NCBI GenBank assembly: GCA_025923975.1
Contig: JAICEV010000174.1
Coordinates: 1 to 7,249, forward strand
Reading direction: 5' to 3'
Origin: Propionibacteriaceae bacterium
Lineage (GTDB): Bacteria > Actinomycetota > Actinomycetes > Propionibacteriales > Propionibacteriaceae
Length of the DNA: 7,249 nt
Part shown: positions 1 through 7,100 of the stretch, piece after piece
Layout: every line of letters starts with the position of its first letter
Numbering within the stretch: the stretch's first letter is position 1
Made by a program: the position numbers and the translations under genes
The notes under the pieces: generated by a model
Databases searched by the model: none
Seen by the model: only the letters and a program-made list of their open reading frames with translations
What the model was told of the DNA's origin: nothing

Positions 1-152
1 GCGGCGGTATCAGTAAGAACTCCGACAAATTCATCCCCAAGCTCAAGCTCAATGCCGAGGTTGTGCCGGCCAAGCTGCTGAACACCGCCGGCATCGTCGG
101 TGCGGCGTGGCTCGCTGCCGACCGCCAGATCCACCCTGACGAGCTCAGGTAA
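1..152 (+). CDS. ppgK: Polyphosphate glucokinase, C-terminal end (5' partial)
   Basis: The reading frame starting at base 3 is open from the window edge and ends at TAA 150-152, giving 49 residues. It begins GGISKNSDKFIPKL and continues with VVPAKLLNTAGIVGAAWLA. This is the C-terminal pattern of ROK-family polyphosphate/ATP glucokinases: a glycine-rich GGG-(I/V)-SK-x-x-D-K-(F/W) turn of the sugar-kinase fold, then the VVPA-x-L-x-N-x-AGI-(V/I)-GAA helix. The enzyme is cytoplasmic and phosphorylates glucose to glucose 6-phosphate with polyphosphate or ATP; it is characteristic of Actinomycetota. The catalytic and phosphate-binding part lies outside the window, so activity cannot be judged. It converges with argS, 27 bp apart, and I see no hairpin terminator in the gap. 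A related ROK glucokinase is the main alternative, but the SKNSDKF segment favours PpgK. Confidence 0.85.
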   Translation, partial: GGISKNSDKFIPKLKLNAEVVPAKLLNTAGIVGAAWLAADRQIHPDELR

Positions 153-179
153 CGCAGCACGCCCAGAGGCCGTCGCGCG

Positions 180-1817
180 TTACATCCGTTCCAGAGGCTC
201 GATGCCGAGCATGGTGAGCCCGGCGGCGAGCACCCGCTTCGTGGCCAGGCACAGAGCCAGCCGCGAATCGCGTACGGCACCTGAGGACTGCAGCACCGGA
301 CACTGTTCGTAGAAGATCGCCAAGGCACCCGACAACTCATAGAGGTAGTTGCACAACCGGTGCGGCTGAAGGGTCTTCACCACCTCATCGACGACATCTC
401 CGAACCGGATGAGCAGCAAGGCCAGCGTTTGCTCCGCCGGTTCCTCCAGCACCAATACCTTCGACTGCTCGCCGTAGCCTCGAGCCGCACCCTTCCGGAG
501 GACCTGAGTCACCCGGGCGTGCGCGTACTGCAAGTAGGGTCCGGTGTTGCCCGTGGTCTGCACCATCCGGCTGACATCAAAGACATAGTCCTTGTTCAGC
601 CCATTGGAGAGGTCGGCGTACTTGATGGCAGCGAGTGCGACCGGCGGCGCAGCTTGTTCCTCAGCGGCGTCCAGCAACGTATTGAGATTTACCGCAGTGC
701 CCTCGCGGGTCTTGAAGGGTTTGCCATCTGTGCCCAGGACGGTGCCGAACGCAACGTGTTCGGTGATCACGTCGTCGGGCAGAAAGCCAGCCTTACGCGC
801 AACGGCGAAAACCAAATCGAAGTGATCGGACTGCCGCGCATCCACTACATAGATGATCCGGTTGGCATGCAGGTCGCGTACCCGATGCCGGATCGCTGCT
901 AGATCCGTTGCGGAGTAGCCGAAGCCTCCATCGCTCTTCCGCACGATCATGGGAGCGGCGAAGCCGTCGACAAAGACGCATAACGCGCCGTCATCGATCA
1001 CTGCCGTACCGTTGCGCGCCAGCTCTTCGACCAGTACGGCAAGATCATCGTTGTACCTGGACTCGCCCGCAAGATCATCATCAGTCAGCAGCACGCCCAT
1101 CCGCCGGTACGCCGCATTGAAGCCCGCCAGCGAGATGTTGATCAACTCGCGCCAGATGCTCAGAGTCAGCTCGTCTGCGGACTGCAGCGCAACAACCCGC
1201 CGCCGGGCCCGTTCGGCGAAATCCTCATCTGCGCGGAAGTGGGCGCTGGCTCGGGCATAGAGCGCTTCCGCCTCCGGCAGCGTCAGGGTGGAGGGGTCGA
1301 TGCCTTCCTCGAGGATCTGCTCGACCAGCATCCCGAACTGGGTGCCCCAATCACCGATGTGGTTCTGCGCAATGACGTTATGGCCAACGCCACCAATCAC
1401 TCGACGTAGACAGTCGCCGATGACCGTGGAGCGCAGGTGACCCACGTGCATCTGCTTGGCCACGTTCGGAGCGGAGTAGTCGATCACTACGACCTGAGGC
1501 TCGGAGGTCTGCGCGACGCCCGCATAGGGGTCGGCGAGCTGGTCTGTCACTGCCTGTGCCAGCACCTCGTTTCGGAGCCGGAAATTGATGAAGCCGGGGC
1601 CCGCGATCTCCGGGAGCTCACAGAGGTCGGCAACCTCAAGCCTGGCGACGATGTCCGCGGCAACCTCCCGCGGTGATTTCCGTTCGCTGTTGGCCAGGCG
1701 CAAGGCCACATTCGACTGGTAGTGGCCGAATTGTGGCTTGGTGGCAGGCCGAAGCTCCGGGTCGATGCCGGTGACGGCTGCGATCCGGGCGCTCAGCAGC
1801 GAAGGAACGGAAGGCAC
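180..1817 (-). CDS. argS: Arginyl-tRNA synthetase (ArgRS)
   Basis: This 545-residue class Ia synthetase charges tRNA-Arg with arginine in the cytoplasm, and its length suits the bacterial family. Visible parts: an N-terminal additional domain (about 1-90, with FGHYQSNVALRLA and GPGFINFRL); the HIGH-type signature HVGHLRST at 124-131 within SAPNVAKQMHVGHLRST; NHIGDWGTQFG at 152-162; VVDARQSDHF at 324-333; DGKPFKTREG at 364-373, which replaces a classical KMSKS as in E. coli ArgRS; and NTGPYLQYAHAR at 424-435, opening the DALR anticodon-binding domain that ends in LGIEPLERM. The start is GTG. It is the first usable start after an in-frame TAA five codons upstream, and it has no Shine-Dalgarno sequence. 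A TAATCT box 6 nt ahead suggests leaderless transcription. It lies 39 bp downstream of nei2 on the same strand, so read-through from nei2 is also possible. Nothing suggests inactivation. Confidence 0.97.
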   Translation of the reverse strand: MPSVPSLLSARIAAVTGIDPELRPATKPQFGHYQSNVALRLANSERKSPREVAADIVARLEVADLCELPEIAGPGFINFRLRNEVLAQAVTDQLADPYAGVAQTSEPQVVVIDYSAPNVAKQMHVGHLRSTVIGDCLRRVIGGVGHNVIAQNHIGDWGTQFGMLVEQILEEGIDPSTLTLPEAEALYARASAHFRADEDFAERARRRVVALQSADELTLSIWRELINISLAGFNAAYRRMGVLLTDDDLAGESRYNDDLAVLVEELARNGTAVIDDGALCVFVDGFAAPMIVRKSDGGFGYSATDLAAIRHRVRDLHANRIIYVVDARQSDHFDLVFAVARKAGFLPDDVITEHVAFGTVLGTDGKPFKTREGTAVNLNTLLDAAEEQAAPPVALAAIKYADLSNGLNKDYVFDVSRMVQTTGNTGPYLQYAHARVTQVLRKGAARGYGEQSKVLVLEEPAEQTLALLLIRFGDVVDEVVKTLQPHRLCNYLYELSGALAIFYEQCPVLQSSGAVRDSRLALCLATKRVLAAGLTMLGIEPLERM

Positions 1818-1823
1818 AAGGGG

Positions 1824-1829
1824 AGATTA
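1824..1829 (-). promoter_or_regulatory. Probable -10 box of a leaderless argS promoter
   Basis: On the minus strand the hexamer TAATCT (TANNNT) is followed by 6 nt (CCCCTT) and then the argS GTG. This puts the expected transcription start at or next to the first base of the start codon. There is no Shine-Dalgarno match in between, which fits the leaderless genes known to be frequent in Actinomycetota. No convincing -35 hexamer is seen 17-18 nt upstream. The call is inferred from spacing and the missing ribosome binding site. Confidence 0.55.
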
Positions 1830-1837
1830 TTTCACTC

Positions 1838-1852
1838 CGGCTAGCTAAGCCG
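1838..1852 (-). terminator. Small hairpin after nei2 (possible weak terminator)
   Basis: A perfect 5-bp inverted repeat (CGGCT / AGCCG) with a 5-nt loop begins 4 bp past the nei2 stop codon and ends 8 bp before the argS -10 box. In the nei2 transcript it would form a short GC-rich stem. The bases after it (GAGTGAAATAAT) are not a U-tract, so intrinsic termination would be weak at best. It may attenuate nei2 read-through or be chance. Confidence 0.3.
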
Positions 1853-1856
1853 ACTC

Positions 1857-2651
1857 CTACGCCCCTGGACCCGGCTGGCAGTGCGGGCACCAGTAGCTGT
1901 GTCGTTCCTCGCCTGGCGGGCCGAGTTCCTCAAAACGGATGGGCGTTCCGCAGCGGCGGCACGGCTGGCCTAAACGCTGATAGACGTAGGCGCGCCGACC
2001 TGGCCGCAGATCACCGGTCGTGGACTGCTCGGGGCGCCAGCGGTTTGCTTGGAGCAGAAGTTGACCGCGCTGGACAACGCGCCGCAGGTTGCGGACTTCG
2101 CGGACCTGCTTACGCGGATGTACGCCGTGGAGGAAGAGCAGCTCCGCCCGATAGAACGTGCCCAGTCCTGCGAGGTTCCGTTGGTCCAACAACGCCTCAC
2201 CAATGGTGCGGTCGGGCTGAGCGGCGATCCGCCTGACAGCTTCGTCGAGGTCCCAGTCGGGCCCGAGCAGATCGGGTCCGAGATGCCCAATGACGGCGTC
2301 TTCGCTCGCTGTCGGAACGAGCTCGATGACGGGAAGGCGGTATCCGACGACATCATGATCATCGGTAGCGAGTACGGCGCGGATTTCGAAGGCTGGTCCA
2401 CCACTCCAGCGCCGCCCGCGAGGAAAGATCTTCCAGACGCCGTCCATCCTGAAGTGTGTATGCAACGTGAGCTCGTTGCTCAACCGGAACAGCTGATGCT
2501 TGCCGCGCGAGGTCACCTCACGTACGCCAACCCCGGTCAAATCGGTCGCTGCTAAGGAGGGCACGCGGAATTCAGATCTGGTCAGCACACGGCCAGCAAG
2601 CACGTCGTTCAGCCGCTGGCATGCCCGCCAAACGGTGTCTCCTTCCGGCAC
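1857..2651 (-). CDS. nei2: Endonuclease VIII-like DNA glycosylase/AP lyase, Nei2 type
   Basis: This 264-residue Fpg/Nei-family enzyme starts MPEGDTVW, where Pro2 is the Schiff-base nucleophile and Glu3 the acid catalyst exposed after Met removal. It would excise oxidised bases, mainly pyrimidines, and cleave the AP site. Visible parts: SRGKH with Lys51, the family's catalytic or phosphate-contacting lysine; HFRMDG at 66-71; an H2TH region with EALLDQRNLAGLG at 152-164; and a C-terminal C4 zinc finger formed by Cys231, Cys234, Cys255 and Cys258, with Arg250 in the hairpin. Length matches E. coli Nei (263) and actinobacterial Nei2. The frame stays open far upstream to 2996, but the start must be GTG 2651 because Pro2 has to be N-terminal; a GAGG sits just before it, overlapping the stop of the decayed AlkA-like gene. 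Odd point: the usual Asn of the LDQ..(A)GxGN motif is Thr165. argS follows 39 bp downstream. Confidence 0.93.
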   Translation of the reverse strand: MPEGDTVWRACQRLNDVLAGRVLTRSEFRVPSLAATDLTGVGVREVTSRGKHQLFRLSNELTLHTHFRMDGVWKIFPRGRRWSGGPAFEIRAVLATDDHDVVGYRLPVIELVPTASEDAVIGHLGPDLLGPDWDLDEAVRRIAAQPDRTIGEALLDQRNLAGLGTFYRAELLFLHGVHPRKQVREVRNLRRVVQRGQLLLQANRWRPEQSTTGDLRPGRRAYVYQRLGQPCRRCGTPIRFEELGPPGEERHSYWCPHCQPGPGA

Positions 2652-2655
2652 AGCC

Positions 2656-2899
2656 TCATTGTGACGTGCAGGGCGAAAGAGCTCGGAGCATGACCGAGAC
2701 CCGCGTCCGGAAGGGTCGCCAGGTCTCGGCCAGCGCGAGCAGTCGGCATCGGTCAGCTCATGATCAATTCCGTACGCAGCTTGAGAAGCGGCCATCCGCA
2801 TGACGCCATCGAAGCTGCGCTCGTTGCGATGACCGAAACCCATCAACGCAGTCTCGCGCAGGTCGAGGGGCCGAAAATCGCCAAGTGTGTCGTCGTCAT
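2656..2899 (-). pseudogene. Truncated, frameshifted AlkA-like DNA-3-methyladenine glycosylase remnant
   Basis: No single frame is coding, but three frames read in order give the C-terminal part of an HhH-GPD glycosylase. The first is IFGPSTCA (around 2855-2875), resembling the end of the helix-hairpin-helix GIGPWTA motif. The second is ETALMGFGHRN, then SFDGVMRM (candidate catalytic Asp, 2796-2816), AAYGIDHELTDADC. The third is LALAETWRPFRTRVSVMLRA with WRPFR at 2704-2721, a hallmark of the AlkA C-terminus. Each junction is repaired by adding one base, near 2855 and near 2738-2741, so two single-base deletions are implied. The third frame stops at TGA 2658-2656, 4 nt before the nei2 GTG, as expected for an ancestral operon of two repair glycosylases. 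The N-terminal two-thirds of an AlkA is absent. A GGAGG (2911-2915) and ATG at 2899 could start a short product, which would shift out of frame. Family call rests on motif memory only; sequencing error could explain the indels but not the missing N-terminus. Confidence 0.5.
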
Positions 2900-2918
2900 C
2901 GCGGTATGAGCCTCCATA

Positions 2919-2948
2919 ATTATCCATATAGCGTAAATAACTATCCAA
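2919..2948 (-). promoter_or_regulatory. Candidate promoter for the alkA-remnant/nei2 transcript
   Basis: In the AT-rich patch upstream of the alkA remnant, the minus strand reads TTGGAT (2948-2943), an 18-nt spacer, then GATAAT (2924-2919), one mismatch from TATAAT. A GGAGG follows at 2915-2911. The -35 match is only 3 of 6. No better promoter was noticed between here and nei2, so this could drive nei2 through the dead gene. Inferred from consensus only. Confidence 0.35.
2921..2947 (+). repeat. TATCCA direct repeat, 21-bp period
   Basis: TATCCA occurs at 2921-2926 and again at 2942-2947, exactly 21 bp apart (two helical turns), in the divergent AT-rich region between the nei2 side and the SanA-like gene. 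The second copy overlaps the candidate minus-strand -35 box. It could be a same-face binding site for a dimeric regulator, or chance in AT-rich DNA. Confidence 0.25.
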
Positions 2949-3008
2949 GAGGCGCAGAATGTCCCTTCCATGACCCTGACACTCTGCGTCTGGCATTCAG
3001 CCGTCATT

Positions 3009-3014
3009 TACTCT
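3009..3014 (+). promoter_or_regulatory. Probable -10 box of a leaderless promoter for the SanA-like gene
   Basis: TACTCT (TANNNT) is followed by 6 nt (TGAGGC) and then GTG 3021, the same geometry as in front of argS. The GAGG in the spacer ends only 1 nt before the start codon, too close to act as a Shine-Dalgarno sequence, which favours leaderless initiation. No clear -35 match at the right distance. Confidence 0.45.
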
Positions 3015-3020
3015 TGAGGC

Positions 3021-3704
3021 GTGCCGGCACCCGAGCAACGCGTCTCCGGCAAGCAGCGGCTTGTGAAATTGTCTTGGCTGCTGCTTGGCATTGGGATTGT
3101 CGGGCTGGCCACATTGACGGGTGCCGTCAGCTTTGTACGGTCAATAGCGGCGGGCCACATCTATGCACAGTCCGATGTGCCGGCGGCACCAGTGGCTCTA
3201 GTACTCGGAGCGCAGGTTAACCCAGACGGCACGCCGTCCGCATTTCTGGCGGCCCGTCTTGATCTTGCAAAGCGCCTCTATGATGCCCGACTGGTTGAGA
3301 TGATCATCGTCTCTGGCGATCACCTGGCGCCAGAGTTTAATGAGGCCGCTGCCATGCGCAATTACCTGATTAGGACAGGCTTGCCTGAGGAACGGGTCAT
3401 TGCTGATACTGGCGGCTTCGATACTTACGAGTCATGCCTGCGGGCCAAACGAATCTTCAATCTCTCTCGACTGATCGTCGTCACGCAGAGTTACCACCTC
3501 GTTCGTGCAGTGGCGACATGTCGCGCCTTGGGGATCGACGCGACCGGTGTCGGCGATGATTCGGCTCGCCAGCACGCCATCGCCTGGTGGCGAGGGGTGA
3601 TTCGCGATCAAATCGCGTGCCTCAAGACCGTTATTGATCTTGCAACACGACCAGATCCGAAGCCTGGCGAGCTGAGGATTTCCGGCGATCGCATTTCGAC
3701 GTAG
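3021..3704 (+). CDS. SanA/YdcF-like DUF218 membrane protein
   Basis: This 227-residue protein has a single N-terminal membrane segment (about 16-39, KLSWLLLGIGIVGLATLTGA) and then a DUF218 (SanA/YdcF/ElyC) domain. The family pattern is clear: LVLGAQVNPDGTPSAFLAARL at about 60-80, IIVSGD at 95-100, FNEAAAMRNYL at 106-116, GGFDTYESCLRAKRIF at 131-146 and LIVVTQSYHLVRAVATCRALG at 151-171, with Asp134, Glu137 and His159 among the conserved polar residues. SanA in enteric bacteria is linked to vancomycin resistance at high temperature and ElyC to envelope precursor metabolism; the biochemical reaction is not established here. Start GTG 3021 is preferred from the leaderless -10 box; GTG 3063, just before the membrane segment, is an alternative. 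It faces away from nei2 and is not in an operon with the RND gene, 424 bp downstream. Domain call firm; physiological role unknown. Confidence 0.88.
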   Translation: MPAPEQRVSGKQRLVKLSWLLLGIGIVGLATLTGAVSFVRSIAAGHIYAQSDVPAAPVALVLGAQVNPDGTPSAFLAARLDLAKRLYDARLVEMIIVSGDHLAPEFNEAAAMRNYLIRTGLPEERVIADTGGFDTYESCLRAKRIFNLSRLIVVTQSYHLVRAVATCRALGIDATGVGDDSARQHAIAWWRGVIRDQIACLKTVIDLATRPDPKPGELRISGDRIST

Positions 3705-3786
3705 ATCGATTCACCTAATCCACGCGGCGCGGGTGTTCACGACCTCAAGGGCACGCGGGCATGACAAGGAGACCTAGTACAGCGCG

Positions 3787-3804
3787 TGCCTGTAAGCTGC
3801 CTGT
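3787..3804 (+). repeat. TGCCTGT direct repeat, 11-bp period
   Basis: TGCCTGT (3787-3793), four bases AAGC, then TGCCTGT again (3798-3804). Tandem 7-mers with an 11-bp period are typical of OmpR/PhoB-type response-regulator sites, a class that often controls RND metal or drug pumps. It lies about 325 bp before the RND start, which is far, and no regulator gene is in the window. Repeat is certain; function is inferred. Confidence 0.3.
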
Positions 3805-3915
3805 GAATCACTAGACTAAAGCGGACACGGCGCCAAGTCCCGGACCGCTGGCTGGTGCCACATTCGAACTGTTCACCCGAGGATTTTTGCGCTGACACTG
3901 ACGCGACACGCAACC

Positions 3916-3941
3916 GTTTGGCACCTTTTTGCACGCCAAAC
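3916..3941 (+). repeat. 7-bp inverted repeat GTTTGGC/GCCAAAC
   Basis: GTTTGGC (3916-3922) and GCCAAAC (3935-3941) are perfectly complementary around a 12-nt centre containing TTTTT. It could be an operator dyad or a weak RNA hairpin in a leader. No U-tract follows the second arm, so it is not a standard terminator. Confidence 0.35.
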
Positions 3942-4070
3942 CGCCGACCTAGGCGCTCACGACCAGATGCCGGCAAGAATTCGACTGAGACTCGAAATCG
4001 TAATCAATTTGTTTGGTTAACCGCACTGAAAATGTGAAACGCTTATCAGAATCTCAAAATCATTCACCAA

Positions 4071-4091
4071 GCGGCTGGGGGCATCTGCCGC
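4071..4091 (+). promoter_or_regulatory. Short GC hairpin in the RND 5' leader
   Basis: GCGGC (4071-4075) pairs with GCCGC (4087-4091) across an 11-nt loop, ending 24 bp before the ribosome binding site. If transcribed it could form a small stem in the leader. Five base pairs in GC-rich DNA may easily be chance. Confidence 0.2.
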
Positions 4092-4115
4092 GTTGTAAAC
4101 ATCCCACCAGGTCAC

Positions 4116-4122
4116 GAGAGGG
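4116..4122 (+). promoter_or_regulatory. Ribosome binding site of the RND gene
   Basis: GAGAGGG lies 6 nt before ATG 4129-4131. It decides the start in favour of Met1 over the in-frame ATG at codon 9, which would cut into the sequence ahead of the first membrane helix. This gene is thus leadered, unlike argS and the SanA-like gene. Confidence 0.65.
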
Positions 4123-4128
4123 TGAGCC

Positions 4129-7100
4129 ATGGCGCGTTTCCTAGCGGGGGTTATGAAGTTCCGCCTACTGATCTTGGCGGCGGCTATAGGGGTCCTGGCC
4201 CTAGGCATAGTGCAACTCCGTGGTACATCCCTGGAGGTCTTGCCAGAGTTCAGCCCACCGTACGCGGAGATTCAGACCGAGGCGCTCGGCCTCTCAGCTG
4301 AGGAAGTCGAGCAGTTGATCACCGTCCCGCTGGAACAGGACCTGCTCAACGGGGTCGAGGGTGTGGACGTGATCAGATCGGAATCGTTGCCCGGCCTGTC
4401 CTCGATCGTGATGGTGTTCGAGTCCGGCACCGACATCTATCGAGGCCGGCAGTTGATCGAGGAGCGCCTCACACAAGCTCACGCCCTTCCCAACGTGTCG
4501 AAGCCGCCGACGCTATTGCAGCCGCTGTCCTCGGCCAACCGGGTGGTCATGATCGGCATGTCCACCACGGAGTTGACCCCGATCGAGCAGTCGGTCATCG
4601 CGCGCTGGACGGTACGTCCGCGGCTCATGGGAGTGCCGGGCGTTGCCAACGTCTCTATCTGGGGCCTGCGTGATCAACAACTTCAGGTGCAGGTCGATCC
4701 TCAGGTCCTGCGCGATCGCAACGTGACGCTGAACCAGGTCGTCAGCACAGCCGGAAACGCACAGGTGGTCTCACAGCTCAGCTTCCTGGAGGCATCAACC
4801 CCAGGCACCGGCGGATTCATTGAGACGCCTCAGCAACGCCTTCAGGTCAGGCACTTGTTGGAGAAGCTGAGCGATCCTGCTGAGGTTGCCAAGGTTCCGG
4901 TGGACGGCGCCGACAATCTCACCCTCGGCGACGTTGCACAGGTCAAGGTTGATCATCAGCCGCTTATCGGGGATGCCGTCGTCAACGGCGGGCCCGGATT
5001 GATCATGGTCGTCGAAAAGTTCCCGGGAGCAAACACCGAGGAGGTCACCGAAGGCGTACAGGATGCTCTCGAGGCGCTTCGCCCCGGGCTCACCGGGATC
5101 ACCACTGATACGTCGTGGTTCGCACCATCCGATTACCTGGAGGCGGCCACAGACAATCTGGGCCTCGCGATTGCCATTAGTGCAGGGTTACTGCTCCTCA
5201 CGCTGCTCGCACTGCGCTTCCACTGGCGCGCGGTGATCGTCGCTGCGATCACGGTGCCGGTGTCGGTGATCAGCGCGGCTCTGGTACTCCATCTCCTGGG
5301 TTATGGGCTCAACGCTCTGGTTATCGCCGGTCTGGCAGCTGCCGTCGCAATCGTGGTAGATGAGGCGGTTACACCACAAGGTGCGGTGCTGCATCGGCTG
5401 GGGGCTCGGAGCGCCAGCCCGGATGCGGAGCCGACCTGGGTGGCCATTCAACAGTCCCTGGCAACGGTGCGCCGGCCGCTCATCTATGCCGGCATCATCG
5501 CCTTGCTTGCGATTCTTCCGATGGCTGTGCTCGAAGGCCGGCCCGGAGCATTCTTCAGCCCTATGGTTGCGGCGTACGCCACGGCGGTCCTGGCCGCCTT
5601 GATCGTCGGATTGACGGTGGGTCCGGCGTTGAACAGCCTGGTGTTCGCACGCTGGCAACCAAAAACCGGCTCACCGTCCGGGCCTGTGGCGTGGCTCGGC
5701 GCACGTTACCGCAGCGGTCTGCCGGGGTTCTCCAAGAGCCTTCGTCCAGCCTTGCTGGTGGCCGCCGCCTGCGGCGTAATAGCAGTCGCGATCTTGCCAT
5801 TCCTCAACACTGCCCTGACACCCACCTTCCAAGACCGGAATGTGGTGGTCAAGCTGCAGGGCGCCCCGGGCGTTTCTGCTCCGGCGATGACCCAGCAGGC
5901 TACCGAAATGGGCAACGAGCTGCGATCTCTGCCTGGGGTCACTGGGGTCGGCGCGACGGTCGGCCGGGCAATAACCGGCGATCGACTGGTCAACGTCAAC
6001 TCCGGCGACATTTGGGTCGCCATCGCCGGCGATGCCGATTACGACGAAACGGTGGCCTCGATCAAGGACACGGTCCGCGAGGTCCCAGGCTTTACCGCCG
6101 AAGTCGTACCCTTCTCGACCCAAGAAATGCGAGAGGTTGGAAGCCTGAACACGGGTTCCAACACCGTGACCGGCAGCGGGCTGGACGTCCTGACCGGCCT
6201 GAACACACCGGTTGCCGTTCGCATCTACGGCGAGGAACCCCAGGTCCTTGCTGCCGAGGCCGCCAAGGTGCAGCAGCTGATGAGCACCATCGGCGGGGTT
6301 GTCAACCCGCGCGTCGAAGGCGCTCTCACCCAGCCGACGATCGAGATCGAGGTCGACCTGGACAAGGCCCAGCAGCTGGGCATTACACCTGGCGACGTAC
6401 GTCGCGCCGAGGCCACATTGCTCCAGGGCATCCAGGTGGGCAGTGTCTTTGAGGATCAGAAGGTCTTCGATGTCATCGTCTTGGGAACGCCTGCCACGCG
6501 AAGCAGCGTGTCGTCTGTGCAGTCGCTGCTCATCGATCGGCCAGGCGGCGGCCATCTCCGTCTGGGCGACGTTGCCGAGGTAAGGATCGCGCAGACACCA
6601 ACGGTCATTGACCGCGAGGCTGTTTCCCGGCACCTGGACGTGGTCGCTGATCTTGACGGTCGAAGCGCCGGAGATGTCGCTGCCGATCTTGAGCTGCAGC
6701 TCGCGACGATGAGCTTCCCGCTTCAATACCACGCTGAGGTGATCGCCAACTCCACCGCCGACGAAATCCAGATCGGGCGTTCGATCGGCTTCGGTATCGC
6801 TGCCATCATTGCTGCATTCCTGCTCTTCCAGGCAGCATTCAATAGCTGGCGGCTGGCGCTGGTGGCCACGGCGGCACTGCCGCTGTCGCTGACCGGCGGG
6901 CTGCTCACCGGCCTCATCGGTGGACGCACCTTCGGCCTAGGCGAGCTGCTCGGGATGCTTGCGGTTCTCGGCCTGGCAGCTCGCTATATCGCAGTCATGG
7001 TGACCACAATTCAGGGACCCGAGGGTAAGCGCGGGAGCGATGATGATGCCGCGACCGTGCATGACAGGGCTGGGGAGCCCTTCGGCTCCTTGATCATCAG

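Larger units (their letters stand above)
3705..4128 (+). other. Long intergenic region between the SanA-like gene and the RND pump
   Basis: In these 424 bp I found no gene: the short frames on both strands give arginine- or cysteine-rich peptides with no recognisable family. No tRNA cloverleaf is visible and no clear U-tract terminator follows the SanA-like gene. It does hold a 7-bp direct repeat with 11-bp period (3787-3804), a 7-bp inverted repeat (3916-3941), a CTAGT/ACTAG pair (3774-3778 and 3810-3814), the palindrome GGTTAACC (4015-4022) and an imperfect TGAnAA...TTnTCA dyad (about 4027-4048). Bases about 3990-4070 are clearly more AT-rich than the genes, as expected for a promoter region. 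The RND promoter itself could not be fixed. Confidence 0.6.

Noticed and set aside
696..730. Loss of the KMSKS motif in ArgRS as a sign of inactivation
   Set aside because: Many functional ArgRS enzymes, including that of E. coli, carry a GKPFKTR-type sequence instead.
1857..2996. Nei as a 379-residue protein starting near 2996
   Set aside because: Fpg/Nei catalysis needs the Pro of MPEG at the N-terminus, so the start is GTG 2651; the upstream part is the alkA-like remnant plus intergenic DNA that happens to stay open.
3866..3874. GAACTGTTC as a LexA/SOS box
   Set aside because: Actinobacterial SOS boxes need GAAC-N4-GTTC; here the half-sites are separated by one base only.
3860..3880. TTCGAAC as the T-loop of a tRNA
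   Set aside because: No complementary T-stem, acceptor or anticodon arms can be formed around it.
3855..4037. Possible 60-residue ORF in the RND upstream region
   Set aside because: No ribosome binding site, no known family, odd Arg/Asn/Cys-rich composition, and it crosses the AT-rich probable promoter area.
4027..4048. TGAnAA...TTnTCA dyad as a Zur/Fur metal box
   Set aside because: The outer half-sites resemble Zur sites, but the centre is longer than the usual box and not symmetric; not enough to call a metal operator.
5671..6732. Long minus-strand open frame (353 codons) across the RND gene, with a 253-codon plus-strand frame over the same stretch
   Set aside because: Both lie inside the continuous 1040-codon RND frame and give proteins of skewed, low-complexity composition with no recognisable domain; such antisense frames are common in GC-rich coding DNA.
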